A DNA stretch of 64,000 nt from DASPKM01 sp035628135 (lineage in GTDB: Bacteria > Bacteroidota > Bacteroidia > Chitinophagales > Chitinophagaceae), in contig DASPKM010000005.1 of NCBI GenBank assembly GCA_035628135.1, positions 62,001 to 126,000 on the forward strand. The letters are read 5' to 3'. Made by a program: the position numbers and the translations under genes. Shown here piece by piece: positions 53,245 to 62,622 of this stretch (its first letter is position 1; every line of letters begins with the position of its first letter). The notes under the pieces are model-generated. The model saw only the letters and a list, made by a program, of their open reading frames with translations. It was not told the DNA's origin and did no database searches.

Positions 53245-54192
53245 TTATTTTTTTCTTTTATAGGTAAAATCGTAATTGGTTCGCCAGGTTTTACCCCCAT
53301 CGGGCGAGGTTTCGCTGAGCTGCCTTACCTGGTCGGGGCCCTGGTTAAAGAATGAGAACCTGCCCATTTGTTTGCCCTGCGGGGTATTGGCCTCGAACTC
53401 AAACCGCAACACGCTGTCTTTATATACCCCGTTGTAAAACCTGCCCACGTGGTTGCCGCCCCCATTGGAGCCGATCCATAATTGTTCCCATTTATTGGTC
53501 TGTGGATTTACATAATTCACGCTTTTGCCATTGTGTGGCACGGGGCCTTTGGCCGTCCAGTTTTCCAGTATCATGCAATCGCCCGAGGCTTTTTGTATAA
53601 TACTGTTGCCTACCTGGAAATTGGTACCCGTGGCATAGACGGTCCATTCACCTACCCAAAAATCGAACTCGCGGGTTTGGGCATGGGCCCTGCACGGAAA
53701 GGCATTCACGCCAGCCTTTACCACCAGCTCTTTAAATTTTTCAGTTCCACGTATCGCTTTGAACTCACGCGCCGTATCCAGTTCGTCCAGGTTCGGATAG
53801 CCGGCGGCAACTGCTTTTTCGAGGTGCTCCAGCGATTGAGCGGTTTCGTTACGCAGGCCATAGATCCTCGACATGCGGCCATGCACGGTGGCCAGCACCG
53901 CCGGGGACGGTTTGTTGTTCAATGCGGTTTTATAATGTTCCAGCGCACTGCCATAATCCCCGAGGTTGTGGCAGCAGAATGCAAGCCTGTTCCATTGCAG
54001 CGCCTTGTGTTTATTACTGTCGATTTGCAGTGCGCCTTCATATTCCTTTCGGGCGGCCTTCCATTGTTGCGCCTGGAAAAGCGAATCGGCCCTGGAAATA
54101 GAATACACAACAATATTGCTCTGCGATTGCTGGCTGTTTGCAGCAGCAGATAATAAAAAGATTGCGACCAAAAGTGTACAGGTCATTTTCAT
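53245..54192 (-). CDS. TPR protein with C-terminal DUF1579-like domain
   Basis: A 315-residue secreted protein: signal (MKMTCTLLVAIFLLSAAANSQ), TPR repeats from about 30 to 130 (ADSLFQAQQWKAARKEYEGALQID; GDYGSALEHYKTALNN), then a beta domain starting FDFWVGEWTVYATGTN and ending GGKTWRTNYDFTY. The latter is the DUF1579-like pattern with Trp-rich strands. Exported, function unknown. It is 73 nt after the Kelch gene on the same strand. Confidence 0.78.
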   Translation of the reverse strand: MKMTCTLLVAIFLLSAAANSQQSQSNIVVYSISRADSLFQAQQWKAARKEYEGALQIDSNKHKALQWNRLAFCCHNLGDYGSALEHYKTALNNKPSPAVLATVHGRMSRIYGLRNETAQSLEHLEKAVAAGYPNLDELDTAREFKAIRGTEKFKELVVKAGVNAFPCRAHAQTREFDFWVGEWTVYATGTNFQVGNSIIQKASGDCMILENWTAKGPVPHNGKSVNYVNPQTNKWEQLWIGSNGGGNHVGRFYNGVYKDSVLRFEFEANTPQGKQMGRFSFFNQGPDQVRQLSETSPDGGKTWRTNYDFTYKRKK

Positions 54193-54265
54193 ACAAGGAA
54201 GATTTTAACTTTCAATTTACACGGCTCGACGGTGGGATGATAGGTCGAAATTGACTTTTATCAAA

Positions 54266-55264
54266 TCAATGATCAGTATCTTTCCGTGGTGCGGGTTCCC
54301 GGGCAATAATGGGTTTCCATTGTCCATTTTTAAATAGCCACACATCGCAGAATACTCTTTCTCCATCATGCCCCCCAAATAGCAGGAAACCTCCGCTTGT
54401 ATGATCATAAACCAGTTGTGCATGGTTGCGGGCCGGTGGAAGGGTGTCGCAGTTTAACCTGGTAATACCAATGTTGTTGGCAATGTCGATACGGTACGTT
54501 GTATTGATGCGTTCTTTGCCGGTCCATCCTCCAAAACTTATCAGGTAGCCAGGTCCCGGTGCATAGGCGGGGTTGTAAATTCTGATAGAATCTTTTACCG
54601 CAAGCTGCTCCCATGCATGAACATTCCATTGAAAAAAAGCAGATCCATTTCTTACTGAATACCGCCCGGCGCACATCACCGGTTTTTGAAGAACGGGGCT
54701 GTAAAAGGCGATATGTCCATTGTTCCCGATACCGGTGTCCGGCGAAAGTAATTGCCAGGTGTTGTTCCTGAACAACCATACATCGGTAAGGCGGTGTGTA
54801 GTGTCGTTTATAATATCATATCCGCCAAACAAAACGCAGTCCCCGGTCTTCGGATCAAATACCAAGGTGGCTTCTGCCCTGCGGGACGGAGCAATGGAAG
54901 TATGTACCTGTCTCCATTTTTTGTTCTCGAAAATCCAGGTGTCGTTCAGGAACAGGTCTTCGTCCGGTGGAGAAGTAAACAATGTCTTCTTTCCACCGAA
55001 AAGAATTATTCTTTTGTTTGCGCCATCGTATGCAACCGAAGGGAATGTTCTTGCACCCGGCGATTCGATAGCGGATAGGTGCCATCGATCATTTTTCCAC
55101 TGCCAGGTTTCTCCATGTACTGCGGAGGTATCTGCTCCGCCAAACGTATAAATGGAATAATCAGCAGGATCATAAAAAAGCACATGACCATTCCGGTACA
55201 GGTGTTTTACCTGGGATGTTGCAGATTGAGCACATAAAAGCAATATGATAATGACCGTTCTCAT
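54266..55264 (-). CDS. Kelch-repeat beta-propeller protein, secreted
   Basis: A 332-residue protein with a signal peptide (MRTVIIILLLCAQSATSQ) and Kelch-type repeats with the glycine pair FGG: YTFGGADTSAVHGETWQW, IILFGGKK, CVLFGGYDIINDTTHRLTDVWLF, LISFGGWTGKERI and FLLFGGHDGERVFCDVWLF. Five to six blades. Likely extracytoplasmic protein- or sugar-binding. It lies 16 nt after the SnoaL-like lipoprotein gene. Confidence 0.82.
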   Translation of the reverse strand: MRTVIIILLLCAQSATSQVKHLYRNGHVLFYDPADYSIYTFGGADTSAVHGETWQWKNDRWHLSAIESPGARTFPSVAYDGANKRIILFGGKKTLFTSPPDEDLFLNDTWIFENKKWRQVHTSIAPSRRAEATLVFDPKTGDCVLFGGYDIINDTTHRLTDVWLFRNNTWQLLSPDTGIGNNGHIAFYSPVLQKPVMCAGRYSVRNGSAFFQWNVHAWEQLAVKDSIRIYNPAYAPGPGYLISFGGWTGKERINTTYRIDIANNIGITRLNCDTLPPARNHAQLVYDHTSGGFLLFGGHDGERVFCDVWLFKNGQWKPIIAREPAPRKDTDH

Positions 55265-55280
55265 GGGGATTTACCATTTA

Positions 55281-55766
55281 TCACTTCGAAGGTTTATTAT
55301 TCCACATTTGCCGGTAGATTTTCCATTCGTTATTCACTTTCCGGCAGAGCGTGAGGAAGTCGCTTGTTGAGGAGGCCGTTGACAATACGCGGCCTTTTGT
55401 AGTGGCATCCCATTTCACACGGGACGTTCCCTGTATAAATGCCAGGTCGCCATTACCTACCACCTCAACTTTGTCTATGTCGAATTCTGTGATCACGTAA
55501 ACGGTATCTGCCTTCGGGAACCAGTAATTAATGATGGCTTGCTTGCCTGTAACGGGGCCGCCGCTGTTGTTAGGCGGTATCAGCGCACCGTCGCTTGTAA
55601 AAAGGTCTGCCACCGCGGTGCTGTCGTTTTTTAACCAGGCCGTCCTGTATTGTTCATGCAGGTTTCTAATGGCAGTTTCATCTTCGGCGGAAAACTGCTG
55701 ACTGACCTTGCCTGTGTTACAGGAGCTGATTATTGACGCAATTGCGATGGTTAGTATGTATTTCAT
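55281..55766 (-). CDS. SnoaL/DUF4440-like lipoprotein
   Basis: About 161 residues from ATG 55766. The signal is MKYILTIAIASIISSC with a lipobox Cys16. The NTF2-like body reads EDETAIRNLHEQYRTAWLKNDSTAVADLFTSDGALIPPN ... GKQAIINYWFP ... WKIYRQMWNNKP, typical of DUF4440. It is probably a periplasmic or outer-membrane protein of unknown role. The AraC gene ends 7 nt before its start, and the Kelch gene follows it. Confidence 0.8.
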   Translation of the reverse strand: MKYILTIAIASIISSCNTGKVSQQFSAEDETAIRNLHEQYRTAWLKNDSTAVADLFTSDGALIPPNNSGGPVTGKQAIINYWFPKADTVYVITEFDIDKVEVVGNGDLAFIQGTSRVKWDATTKGRVLSTASSTSDFLTLCRKVNNEWKIYRQMWNNKPSK

Positions 55767-55773
55767 GGGTGAT

Positions 55774-56751
55774 TCATTTCTGCGAATAAACAAACGGCGG
55801 GCGCGCATCATCAGGTGAAAATTGACTTTTTTGTTCATGCTGCAGCCGGTAGGTTGTTGGAGCGTAGTGATAAAACTGTTTGAACAACTTGGTAAACGAG
55901 GTGAGGTCGTTGTATCCAACCACATAGCAAATTTCGGTAACCGGCAGATCGGTTTTCTTTAATAGTTCTTCCGCTACTGTCATTCGTTTGCGGATCGCGT
56001 ATTGCCGTGGGGTAACACCGAAGTATATTTTAAATTGTCGTAGCAGGTACATGGCGTTGAGGCAACTGGCCGCGGCCAGCGTTTCCAGCGAAACATCTTC
56101 GGCATAACATGATTCGATATGGTCTCTCGCCCGCATCAATCTTTGATACAATTCTTTGCGGGTAGAAGCCTTCACTGCTTTTACCTGTTGGATTTTTTTT
56201 GTTTCCTGCTCCTGCAATTGGAAAATTGCGTGCAGCATTAAGAAGAATAATTCTTCTATGCGTTCGCGGTTTTGCTGAAACTCCCTGCTTAAGGTGCGCA
56301 CAAGTTGCAAGTAAGGGCTTATTGTACTGTTATGCTGGTACAACCTTTCGCAAAAAACAGGATAATGGGCGTCCCGATCTTCGCTGAATGCAACCGCTGC
56401 ATTGCCGTTCCATACTTCTTGCACGAAGAACCGGGAAAAGTTAACCGTCATCGACTCCACAACGGTAGTTGCATGAATGTAGCTGGTATAGGTCTGCCCT
56501 TCGTTGAGCACCAGGAATTGCTGATCGTCTACCCGGTACCTGCAACTGCCCAGTTCATACACTTCATTGCCATTGAAAGCGCATTTAATGGACATCGGTC
56601 CCCAATGCTCCGCATAAAATATTTCCTTTGCTTTCGCATGAATGAGCACGTTGCTTTCCAGGAAGCGTTTATTGTACGCTTCGAAGTTGAACCCCGGTAC
56701 CTTTACGTCCGGAAATTCATCCATGAGCAGTATGGGTGCAAGCGAAGGCAT
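55774..56751 (-). CDS. AraC-family transcription regulator
   Basis: A protein of about 325 residues from ATG 56751. A cupin-like N-terminal sensing part comes first, then two helix-turn-helix units at the end: YAEDVSLETLAAASCLNAMYLLRQFKIYFGVTPRQYAIRKRM and LLKKTDLPVTEICYVVGYNDLTSFTKLFKQFYHYAPTTYR. It begins a unit with the SnoaL-like, Kelch and perhaps the TPR gene. The frame extends to a TTG at 56814, without need. Confidence 0.9.
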   Translation of the reverse strand: MPSLAPILLMDEFPDVKVPGFNFEAYNKRFLESNVLIHAKAKEIFYAEHWGPMSIKCAFNGNEVYELGSCRYRVDDQQFLVLNEGQTYTSYIHATTVVESMTVNFSRFFVQEVWNGNAAVAFSEDRDAHYPVFCERLYQHNSTISPYLQLVRTLSREFQQNRERIEELFFLMLHAIFQLQEQETKKIQQVKAVKASTRKELYQRLMRARDHIESCYAEDVSLETLAAASCLNAMYLLRQFKIYFGVTPRQYAIRKRMTVAEELLKKTDLPVTEICYVVGYNDLTSFTKLFKQFYHYAPTTYRLQHEQKSQFSPDDARPPFVYSQK

Positions 56752-56876
56752 AGGTATATCGCCTAATCTAGTGATTTCATGGTTTGGAAAGGAATTGTAT
56801 TTGATGAAAGGCAAGCCATGAACGCTTTCCCAACTGCCGGAGTTTTTAAATATCTTGCAGCCCTTAAAACCGACAG

Positions 56877-58163
56877 ATGAAGCACCTGCCCCTTAACCGG
56901 GAAATATTCATAACCAACCGGAAGCGTTTCATAAAAGAAATGAAACCGAATTCCATTGCCATTTTCGTCAGCAACGACGAAGTGCCCAGCAATGGGGATG
57001 CGCTGCACCATTTTAAACAAAACAGCGACCTGTACTGGCTTAGCGGTATCTCGCAGGAAGATAGCATGGTGATCCTGTTTCCTGATAACCCCGATCCGAA
57101 ATTCAGGGAAGTGCTGGTGCTGGTAAGGCCCAACGAACTCAAGGAAAAATGGGATGGAAAGCGCCTTCGCCGGCAAGAGGCCACGGCCATCTCCGGCATA
57201 GCCACCATCGTATGGCTCGATGCGCTCGATGCCTTGCTGCAAACCTGGGTGCACCTGGCGGATAATATTTATCTGGATTCCAACGAGAACGATCGCAAGG
57301 CCAGCCTGGTGCAAACCCGCGACTACCGCTTCATCCAGGAAATGAAGGCCCGTTACCCGCTGCATCAATACTATCGCGCCGCGCAACTGATGAAAGAACT
57401 GCGAGCAATCAAAACCCCATTGGAAATTGAGGTAGTGCAACAGGCCATCGACATCACGCACAAAACTTTCGAACGGCTGCTCCGCTTTATCAGGCCGGGC
57501 GTAATGGAATACGAGATCGAAGCAGAAATTTATCATTCATTTTTATCGCAGCGCTCAGCAGGCCCCGCATATGGCAGCATCATCGCCAGCGGCGACAGGG
57601 CACGCACGCTCCATTATGTATCCAACAACCAGGAATGCAAAGACGGGGACTTGATATTGATGGATTTCGGCGCGGAATACGGCGGGTACAATGCAGACCT
57701 TACACGCACCGTACCGGTGAATGGAAAATTTACGAGGAGACAGAGAACGGTGTACAACGCCTGCCTTAACCTGCACAATTATGCGAAAAGCCTGTTGAAG
57801 CCCGGCATAACCATAGTGGACTATACCGAAAAAGTGGGAGAGGAGGCAACACAACAATTTTTGAAGATCGGGTTGTTGAAAAAAACCGATGTAAAGAATG
57901 AAGATCCCGAGAACAGGGCCTACCGCAAATATCTTTACCACGGTATCTCGCACCATCTGGGACTGGACGTGCACGACCTGGGGACCCGGACCGCGCCCAT
58001 CAAGGCCGGCATGCTGTTTACCGTGGAACCGGGTATTTATATAGAAGAAGAACAGATGGGCGTACGCATAGAGAACAATGTTTGGATCACCCGCAACGGC
58101 AATAAAGACCTGATGGAGAAAATACCCATCACGGCAGAGGAAATTGAAAGCGTTATGAAATAA
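56877..58163 (+). CDS. Aminopeptidase P family protein (Xaa-Pro aminopeptidase)
   Basis: A 428-residue metallopeptidase of the M24 pita-bread fold. The N-domain has NDEVPSNGDALHHFKQNSDLYWLSG. Metal ligands: Asp pair in LMDFGAEYGGYNADLTRT, His in YHGISHHLGLDVHD, Glu in TVEPGIYIEEE and Glu in GVRIENNVWIT. It removes N-terminal residues before Pro. The stop codon lies at the edge of the AT-rich inverted repeat. Upstream it is divergent from the AraC gene. Confidence 0.93.
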   Translation: MKHLPLNREIFITNRKRFIKEMKPNSIAIFVSNDEVPSNGDALHHFKQNSDLYWLSGISQEDSMVILFPDNPDPKFREVLVLVRPNELKEKWDGKRLRRQEATAISGIATIVWLDALDALLQTWVHLADNIYLDSNENDRKASLVQTRDYRFIQEMKARYPLHQYYRAAQLMKELRAIKTPLEIEVVQQAIDITHKTFERLLRFIRPGVMEYEIEAEIYHSFLSQRSAGPAYGSIIASGDRARTLHYVSNNQECKDGDLILMDFGAEYGGYNADLTRTVPVNGKFTRRQRTVYNACLNLHNYAKSLLKPGITIVDYTEKVGEEATQQFLKIGLLKKTDVKNEDPENRAYRKYLYHGISHHLGLDVHDLGTRTAPIKAGMLFTVEPGIYIEEEQMGVRIENNVWITRNGNKDLMEKIPITAEEIESVMK

Positions 58164-58233
58164 TTATTGATTATTAATTATTAATTATATTAATTATTGG
58201 CCAGCGAGAGAAATAATAAATAATCAATAATTA
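58161..58233. repeat. AT-rich inverted repeat at the aminopeptidase 3' end (element D)
   Basis: Arm TAATTATTGATTATT (58161-58175) is the exact reverse complement of AATAATCAATAATTA (58219-58233). Left units step by about 8 bp. The aminopeptidase TAA is the first triplet of the left arm. Same layout as elements A-C but different unit sequence. Confidence 0.75.
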
Positions 58234-58254
58234 ATAATAAATAACCAACAAAAA

Positions 58255-59031
58255 ATGAAGCACATCCCCAATATCTTTACTCTCATCAATCTCTTCTTAG
58301 GTTGCCTTGCCATTGTGCACGCGCTGCAATTGGACGTTTCATTCCTGTATTCGATGGACCAGCAACCGATGACGCAAAGCATGCAGGCCTCATTGTGGAT
58401 GGCAAGCATATTCATTGCGGCGGCGGCCGTCATCGATTTTTTAGATGGATTTATTGCGCGCCTGTTAAAAGCTTCTTCTGAAATGGGAAAGCAATTGGAT
58501 TCGCTCTCGGACGTGGTGAGCTTTGGCGTGGCGCCGGGAATTATTGTATACCAGATTTTGCGGTTGGCATTGATGCAGGACACTGAAGCAGTGGAAACAC
58601 CGATAGCATGGGCATATCCCGCGTTCCTGATTCCATGCTTTGCTGCCTGGCGCCTTGCGAAATTCAATATCGACACGCGGCAGCAGTATGGTTTTCGCGG
58701 GGTGCCTACACCCGCGGTTGGATTGCTGATTGCCTCCTTTCCGATAATACTGTTGTACAATTATTACAATGGCGCCATCAATGAGCTGTTGCTCAGCAAA
58801 TGGGTATTGTACCTGGTGATTGTATTGTTGTGTTACCTGATGGTAGCCGATATACCCATCCTGAGCCTGAAGTTCAAAGACTATACGCTGCGCACCAACT
58901 TTACCAAGCTGGTATTGGTAGTGCTGGCCGTTATTGCGGCCTTTGTGTTGAAGTGGCTGGCGGTGCCCGTAATTTTTGTGCTGTACATCATCCTATCTTT
59001 GACCACCGAAAGAAAAAGTAATAAAACATGA
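58255..59031 (+). CDS. pssA: CDP-diacylglycerol-serine O-phosphatidyltransferase
   Basis: A 258-residue membrane enzyme with six to eight helices. The CDP-alcohol phosphotransferase motif DG-x2-AR-x8-G-x3-D-x3-D is complete in DFLDGFIARLLKASSEMGKQLDSLSD. It starts the phosphatidylethanolamine pathway by making phosphatidylserine. The start of the next gene (purS) overlaps its stop by 4 nt. Confidence 0.9.
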   Translation: MKHIPNIFTLINLFLGCLAIVHALQLDVSFLYSMDQQPMTQSMQASLWMASIFIAAAAVIDFLDGFIARLLKASSEMGKQLDSLSDVVSFGVAPGIIVYQILRLALMQDTEAVETPIAWAYPAFLIPCFAAWRLAKFNIDTRQQYGFRGVPTPAVGLLIASFPIILLYNYYNGAINELLLSKWVLYLVIVLLCYLMVADIPILSLKFKDYTLRTNFTKLVLVVLAVIAAFVLKWLAVPVIFVLYIILSLTTERKSNKT

Positions 59032-59270
59032 CCTATACAGTGCAGGTTAAAGTAATGCCATTGAAAGAATTATTGGATCCGCAGGGAAAGGCCGTTTTGG
59101 GCGGGTTGACCAACCTGGGCCTGAAATCAATCTCGGATGTTCGGGTGGGCAAGAACGTTACCTTGCAGGTAGAAGCAGGTTCACCGGACGAAGCAAAGGC
59201 CATTGCCGAAGAAGCCAGCAAAAAGCTCCTGGCCAACCCAGTTATGGAGTATTTTGAAATCACCATTTAA
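59028..59270 (+). CDS. purS: Phosphoribosylformylglycinamidine synthase subunit PurS
   Basis: An 80-residue protein matching PurS in length and motif: VMPLKELLDPQGKAVLGGLTNLGLKSISDVRVGKNVTLQV ... LLANPVMEYFEI. It forms a dimer bridging PurL and PurQ in purine synthesis. Its ATG overlaps the pssA stop by 4 nt. Neither purL nor purQ is present in the window. The downstream rsmI follows within 9 nt. Confidence 0.93.
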   Translation: MTYTVQVKVMPLKELLDPQGKAVLGGLTNLGLKSISDVRVGKNVTLQVEAGSPDEAKAIAEEASKKLLANPVMEYFEITI

Positions 59271-59279
59271 TGTGAAGAT

Positions 59280-59945
59280 TTGCTTTACATCATTCCTTCT
59301 CCCATTGGTAACTTAAAAGACATTACGCTCAGGGCTATCGAGGTATTGAAGGATGTGGATGTTATACTGGCAGAAGATACGCGCAACACAGCACGCCTGC
59401 TCAATCATTACCAGATCACCAAACCGCTTTCGCCCTACCACCAGCATAACGAACACAAGGTAGTGCAGCACCTGGTTCACCAATTGCAGGCCGGCAAAAA
59501 GATGGCCGTTGTTACCGACGCTGGCACACCCGGCATTTCCGATCCCGCTTTTTTATTGGTGCGCGAATGCGTGAAGGCTGGCGTGCGGGTGGAATGCCTT
59601 CCGGGCGCTACGGCCTTTGTACCAGCCCTGGTGAATAGCGGGCTTCCATTGAACCGTTTTGTTTTCGAAGGGTTCCTTCCATTGAAAAAAGGAAGGCAAA
59701 CCCTGCTGAAGCAACTGGCAACGGAAGAGCGCACCATGGTGTTTTATGAATCGCCCATGCGGCTTGTGAAAACTTTGGAAGACTTTATTCAATATTTTGG
59801 GGAAGATCGTCCATGCTGCGTGAGCCGCGAGCTCACCAAAATGTTCGAAGAGAATGCAAGGGGCAGCCTCCGCACCGTATGTGAACACTTTAAGCAGAAG
59901 GGAGTTAAGGGTGAGATCGTGATAGTGGTGCAAGGTATTGAGTGA
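59280..59945 (+). CDS. rsmI: 16S rRNA (cytidine(1402)-2'-O)-methyltransferase
   Basis: A 221-residue tetrapyrrole-methylase-fold enzyme: LYIIPSPIGNLKDITLRAIEVLKDVDVILAEDTRNT, VTDAGTPGISDPAFLLVREC, GATAFVPALVNSGLP and ESPMRLVKTLED. It methylates C1402 of 16S rRNA. The only start codon after the in-frame TAA (59268-59270) is TTG at 59280. It is the third gene of a unit with pssA and purS. Confidence 0.93.
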   Translation: MLYIIPSPIGNLKDITLRAIEVLKDVDVILAEDTRNTARLLNHYQITKPLSPYHQHNEHKVVQHLVHQLQAGKKMAVVTDAGTPGISDPAFLLVRECVKAGVRVECLPGATAFVPALVNSGLPLNRFVFEGFLPLKKGRQTLLKQLATEERTMVFYESPMRLVKTLEDFIQYFGEDRPCCVSRELTKMFEENARGSLRTVCEHFKQKGVKGEIVIVVQGIE

Positions 59946-60019
59946 GCATCGTCCAGTTTTAACATCCCCGTTTAATGGTCAGGAAGGATTTTTGTACTGT
60001 GAAACAAAAAAATACCAGT

Positions 60020-60463
60020 ATGAAAAGACTTGTTTGCGTAGTGTGCGGCATATTGATGCTTGCACTAGCGGCCAGCGCTCAGATCAGGAAGATACCCGCG
60101 GCAGTAACTGAATCGTTCAAAAGTAAATATGCATCCGCCACCAATGTTGAGTGGAAGGACAGGCTTACTTCTTACGTGGCCACATTTGAGGCCGATGGCA
60201 AAAAGCACGAAGCGTATTTTGATGACGATGGAAGCTGGAAGCAAACCGAAACGGAAATAGAGGAAACCGAGCTGCCTGCAGCAGTGAAGGATGGGTTTGA
60301 TAAAAGCAAATATACTGAGTGGTCCATCGAACGCGTGGAGCGCATTGATAAGAATGATAACGTTACCGAATACCGCATACAAATAAAGAAGGGAGACGTG
60401 CGGAAAAAGAACCTGCTGTTTACGAGCGATGGAAGGCTAAAAAAAGATAAAATCACCGTATAA
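60020..60463 (+). CDS. PepSY-like secreted protein
   Basis: About 147 residues from ATG 60020: signal peptide (MKRLVCVVCGILMLALAASAQ), then a tandem PepSY-like fold, first copy IPAAVTESFKSKYASATNVEWKDRLTSYVATFEADGKKHEAYFDDDGSW, second copy LPAAVKDGFDKSKYTEWSIERVERIDKNDNVTEYRIQIKKGD. Such proteins are exported in Bacteroidota; the role is unknown. It lies 9 nt upstream of the M1 peptidase gene, likely in one transcript. Confidence 0.83.
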   Translation: MKRLVCVVCGILMLALAASAQIRKIPAAVTESFKSKYASATNVEWKDRLTSYVATFEADGKKHEAYFDDDGSWKQTETEIEETELPAAVKDGFDKSKYTEWSIERVERIDKNDNVTEYRIQIKKGDVRKKNLLFTSDGRLKKDKITV

Positions 60464-60472
60464 AGACAATTC

Positions 60473-62419
60473 ATGAAGAGAGCGCTATTTATTGTATTTG
60501 TGTTCTTGCTTGCTGTTCCTGTAATTGCGCAGCCTGACCGCTGGCAGCAGCAGGTGAAATATACCATGGATGTAAAAATGGATGTGAACGCCAACCGCTT
60601 CACCGGCAAGCAGCGGTTGGAATACAGCAATAATTCGCCTGATACCCTTAGGAGGGTATTTTATCATTTGTATTGGAATGCATTTCAACCCAACAGCATG
60701 ATGGATAGCCGCAGCAGGCGGCAGGGCTCCATTGTATTAGGCAGGAGCCGCAGCGGCCGCGAGATCCGCGACTGGGATAGCCGTGTGCGTGACCGCATCG
60801 CCAGCTTGAAGCCCGATGAGATCGGGTACCAGCGCGTGCGCAATTTTAAAATGAATGGCCGGCCTCAAACACTTAAAGAGCATGAGACCATCCTTGAGGT
60901 TGTGCTCGACCGTCCCATACTTCCCAAAACCAAGGCTGTGTTTGAGTTGGATTTTGAAGCGCAGGTACCTGTGCAGATCCGCCGCAGCGGCCGCGACAAT
61001 GCAGAAGGCATACGGTACAGCATGAGCCAATGGTATCCCAAATTGTGCGAATACGATTACGAAGGATGGCATCCCACGCCTTATACGGGAAGAGAGTTTT
61101 ATGGCGTATGGGGCGATTACGATGTGAAGCTTACCATCGATAAAACCTATATGGTTTGCGGAACAGGTTACCTGCAGAATGCAGATAAGATCGGTTTTGG
61201 CTATGAAACATCCGGTGTAAAAGTTCCTGCCCCAACCGGCCAAACGCTCACCTGGCATTTTATCGCGCCCAACGTGCACGATTTTATGTGGGCCGCCGAC
61301 CCCGGTTACAAGCATATCAGCAAAAAAGTAAGGCCCGACCTTACGCTGCATGCCTTCTATAAGATATCTCCGCCGCACCTTACCCGGCAGTTCGAGGCGT
61401 TGCCAGATACTACCAAGGCAAAGTATGCAGGCGGGGCCAATGAATACATCGCTCAATATGAGGCCAACTGGAAGTCGGTGGTGGACCACGCGGCCAAAGC
61501 CTTGCCGTATATTGAAAAGCGGTTCGGCGCTTATCCTTACAGGCAATATTCGTTTGTGCATGGGGGTGATGGAGGCATGGAATATCCTATGGCCACCTTG
61601 TTGAAAGGCCCCGGGCTCGGCACCGTCATTCACGAATGGATGCATAGCTGGTACCAGATGATGCTAGGCACCAATGAATCCTTATACGCGTGGATGGACG
61701 AAGGCTTTACCACTTTTGCGGAAAATGAAGTGATGGCATTCCTGAACAACAGCACCGATTGGCCCCACGCCGCCGACTATAGGGACTACATGGCCCTGGT
61801 AAGAAGTGGCCGCGAAGAACCGCTGACCACTCATGCAGACCATTACAATACCAATGCTGCATACGGTACGGCATCTTATTCCAAGGGATGCGTGTTCATG
61901 GAGCAGTTGGGTTATGTAGTAGGAGAGCCGGTGCGGGATAAAATATTATTGGAGTATTACCGTCAATGGCGCTTTAAGCACCCCAACGTGAATGATTTTA
62001 TCAGGGTTGCGGAAAACGTGAGCGATATGAAGCTGGACTGGTACCGCGAATACTGGGTCAACACCACCAAGACCATCGACTATGCCATCGATAGTTTGTG
62101 GGAGGAAGGTGGTGTTTCGAAGGTGCGCCTGCGCCAGTTGGGACAAATGCCGATGCCCATCGACCTGCAATTGACATTCAAGGATGGATCTAAAGAAATG
62201 CACTATGTGCCCGCTTATCTTATGTTCGGGCAAAAGCAGCCCGAGGATACTACGGCCGCCATCCCCTGGAAAACTTATGAGGCATGGAAGTGGACCCATC
62301 CCACCTTTGTGATAGAATCAACACGGAGACTGACCGATGTAAAGGTGGTGGAGATCGACCCCTCTTTGCGCATGGCCGATATCGATAGAAAGAATAATAA
62401 AATGGAATTGACCTGGTAA
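60473..62419 (+). CDS. M1-family metallopeptidase
   Basis: A 648-residue secreted peptidase with signal peptide (MKRALFIVFVFLLAVPVIAQ) and an N-terminal beta domain (YTMDVKMDVNANRFTGKQRLEYSNNSPDTL). The zinc site is intact: His387-Glu388-Trp-Met-His391 and Glu410 in YAWMDEGFTT, 19 residues on. It lies beside the PepSY-like gene. In contrast to the homologue at 38.3 kb it should be active. Confidence 0.9.
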   Translation: MKRALFIVFVFLLAVPVIAQPDRWQQQVKYTMDVKMDVNANRFTGKQRLEYSNNSPDTLRRVFYHLYWNAFQPNSMMDSRSRRQGSIVLGRSRSGREIRDWDSRVRDRIASLKPDEIGYQRVRNFKMNGRPQTLKEHETILEVVLDRPILPKTKAVFELDFEAQVPVQIRRSGRDNAEGIRYSMSQWYPKLCEYDYEGWHPTPYTGREFYGVWGDYDVKLTIDKTYMVCGTGYLQNADKIGFGYETSGVKVPAPTGQTLTWHFIAPNVHDFMWAADPGYKHISKKVRPDLTLHAFYKISPPHLTRQFEALPDTTKAKYAGGANEYIAQYEANWKSVVDHAAKALPYIEKRFGAYPYRQYSFVHGGDGGMEYPMATLLKGPGLGTVIHEWMHSWYQMMLGTNESLYAWMDEGFTTFAENEVMAFLNNSTDWPHAADYRDYMALVRSGREEPLTTHADHYNTNAAYGTASYSKGCVFMEQLGYVVGEPVRDKILLEYYRQWRFKHPNVNDFIRVAENVSDMKLDWYREYWVNTTKTIDYAIDSLWEEGGVSKVRLRQLGQMPMPIDLQLTFKDGSKEMHYVPAYLMFGQKQPEDTTAAIPWKTYEAWKWTHPTFVIESTRRLTDVKVVEIDPSLRMADIDRKNNKMELTW

Positions 62420-62443
62420 TAAAACGGGGAATTATATAATATC

Positions 62444-62473
62444 AAAAGCCCATCACTTGAGTGGTGGGCTTTT
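62444..62473 (+). terminator. Terminator after the M1 peptidase gene
   Basis: A 13-bp stem with one G-U pair, AAAAGCCCATCAC (62444-62456) with GTGGTGGGCTTTT (62461-62473), 4-nt loop, T run at the end. Reverse direction is also usable by the convergent ligD gene. The remainder of the gap to 62622 holds nothing else recognised. Confidence 0.82.
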
Positions 62474-62622
62474 AAATCGATCCAGGAGCCTGCAAAAGCA
62501 ACTGAACCCAGGTAAGGTAATGATTAATGGATCCTATTAGTATCCTCCGTGAACGAAGATAGTCTAAGGGTAAACCCTTACCAATACCCTTTTGTGGGAA
62601 TTTTGATTGTTTATGCAACTGA

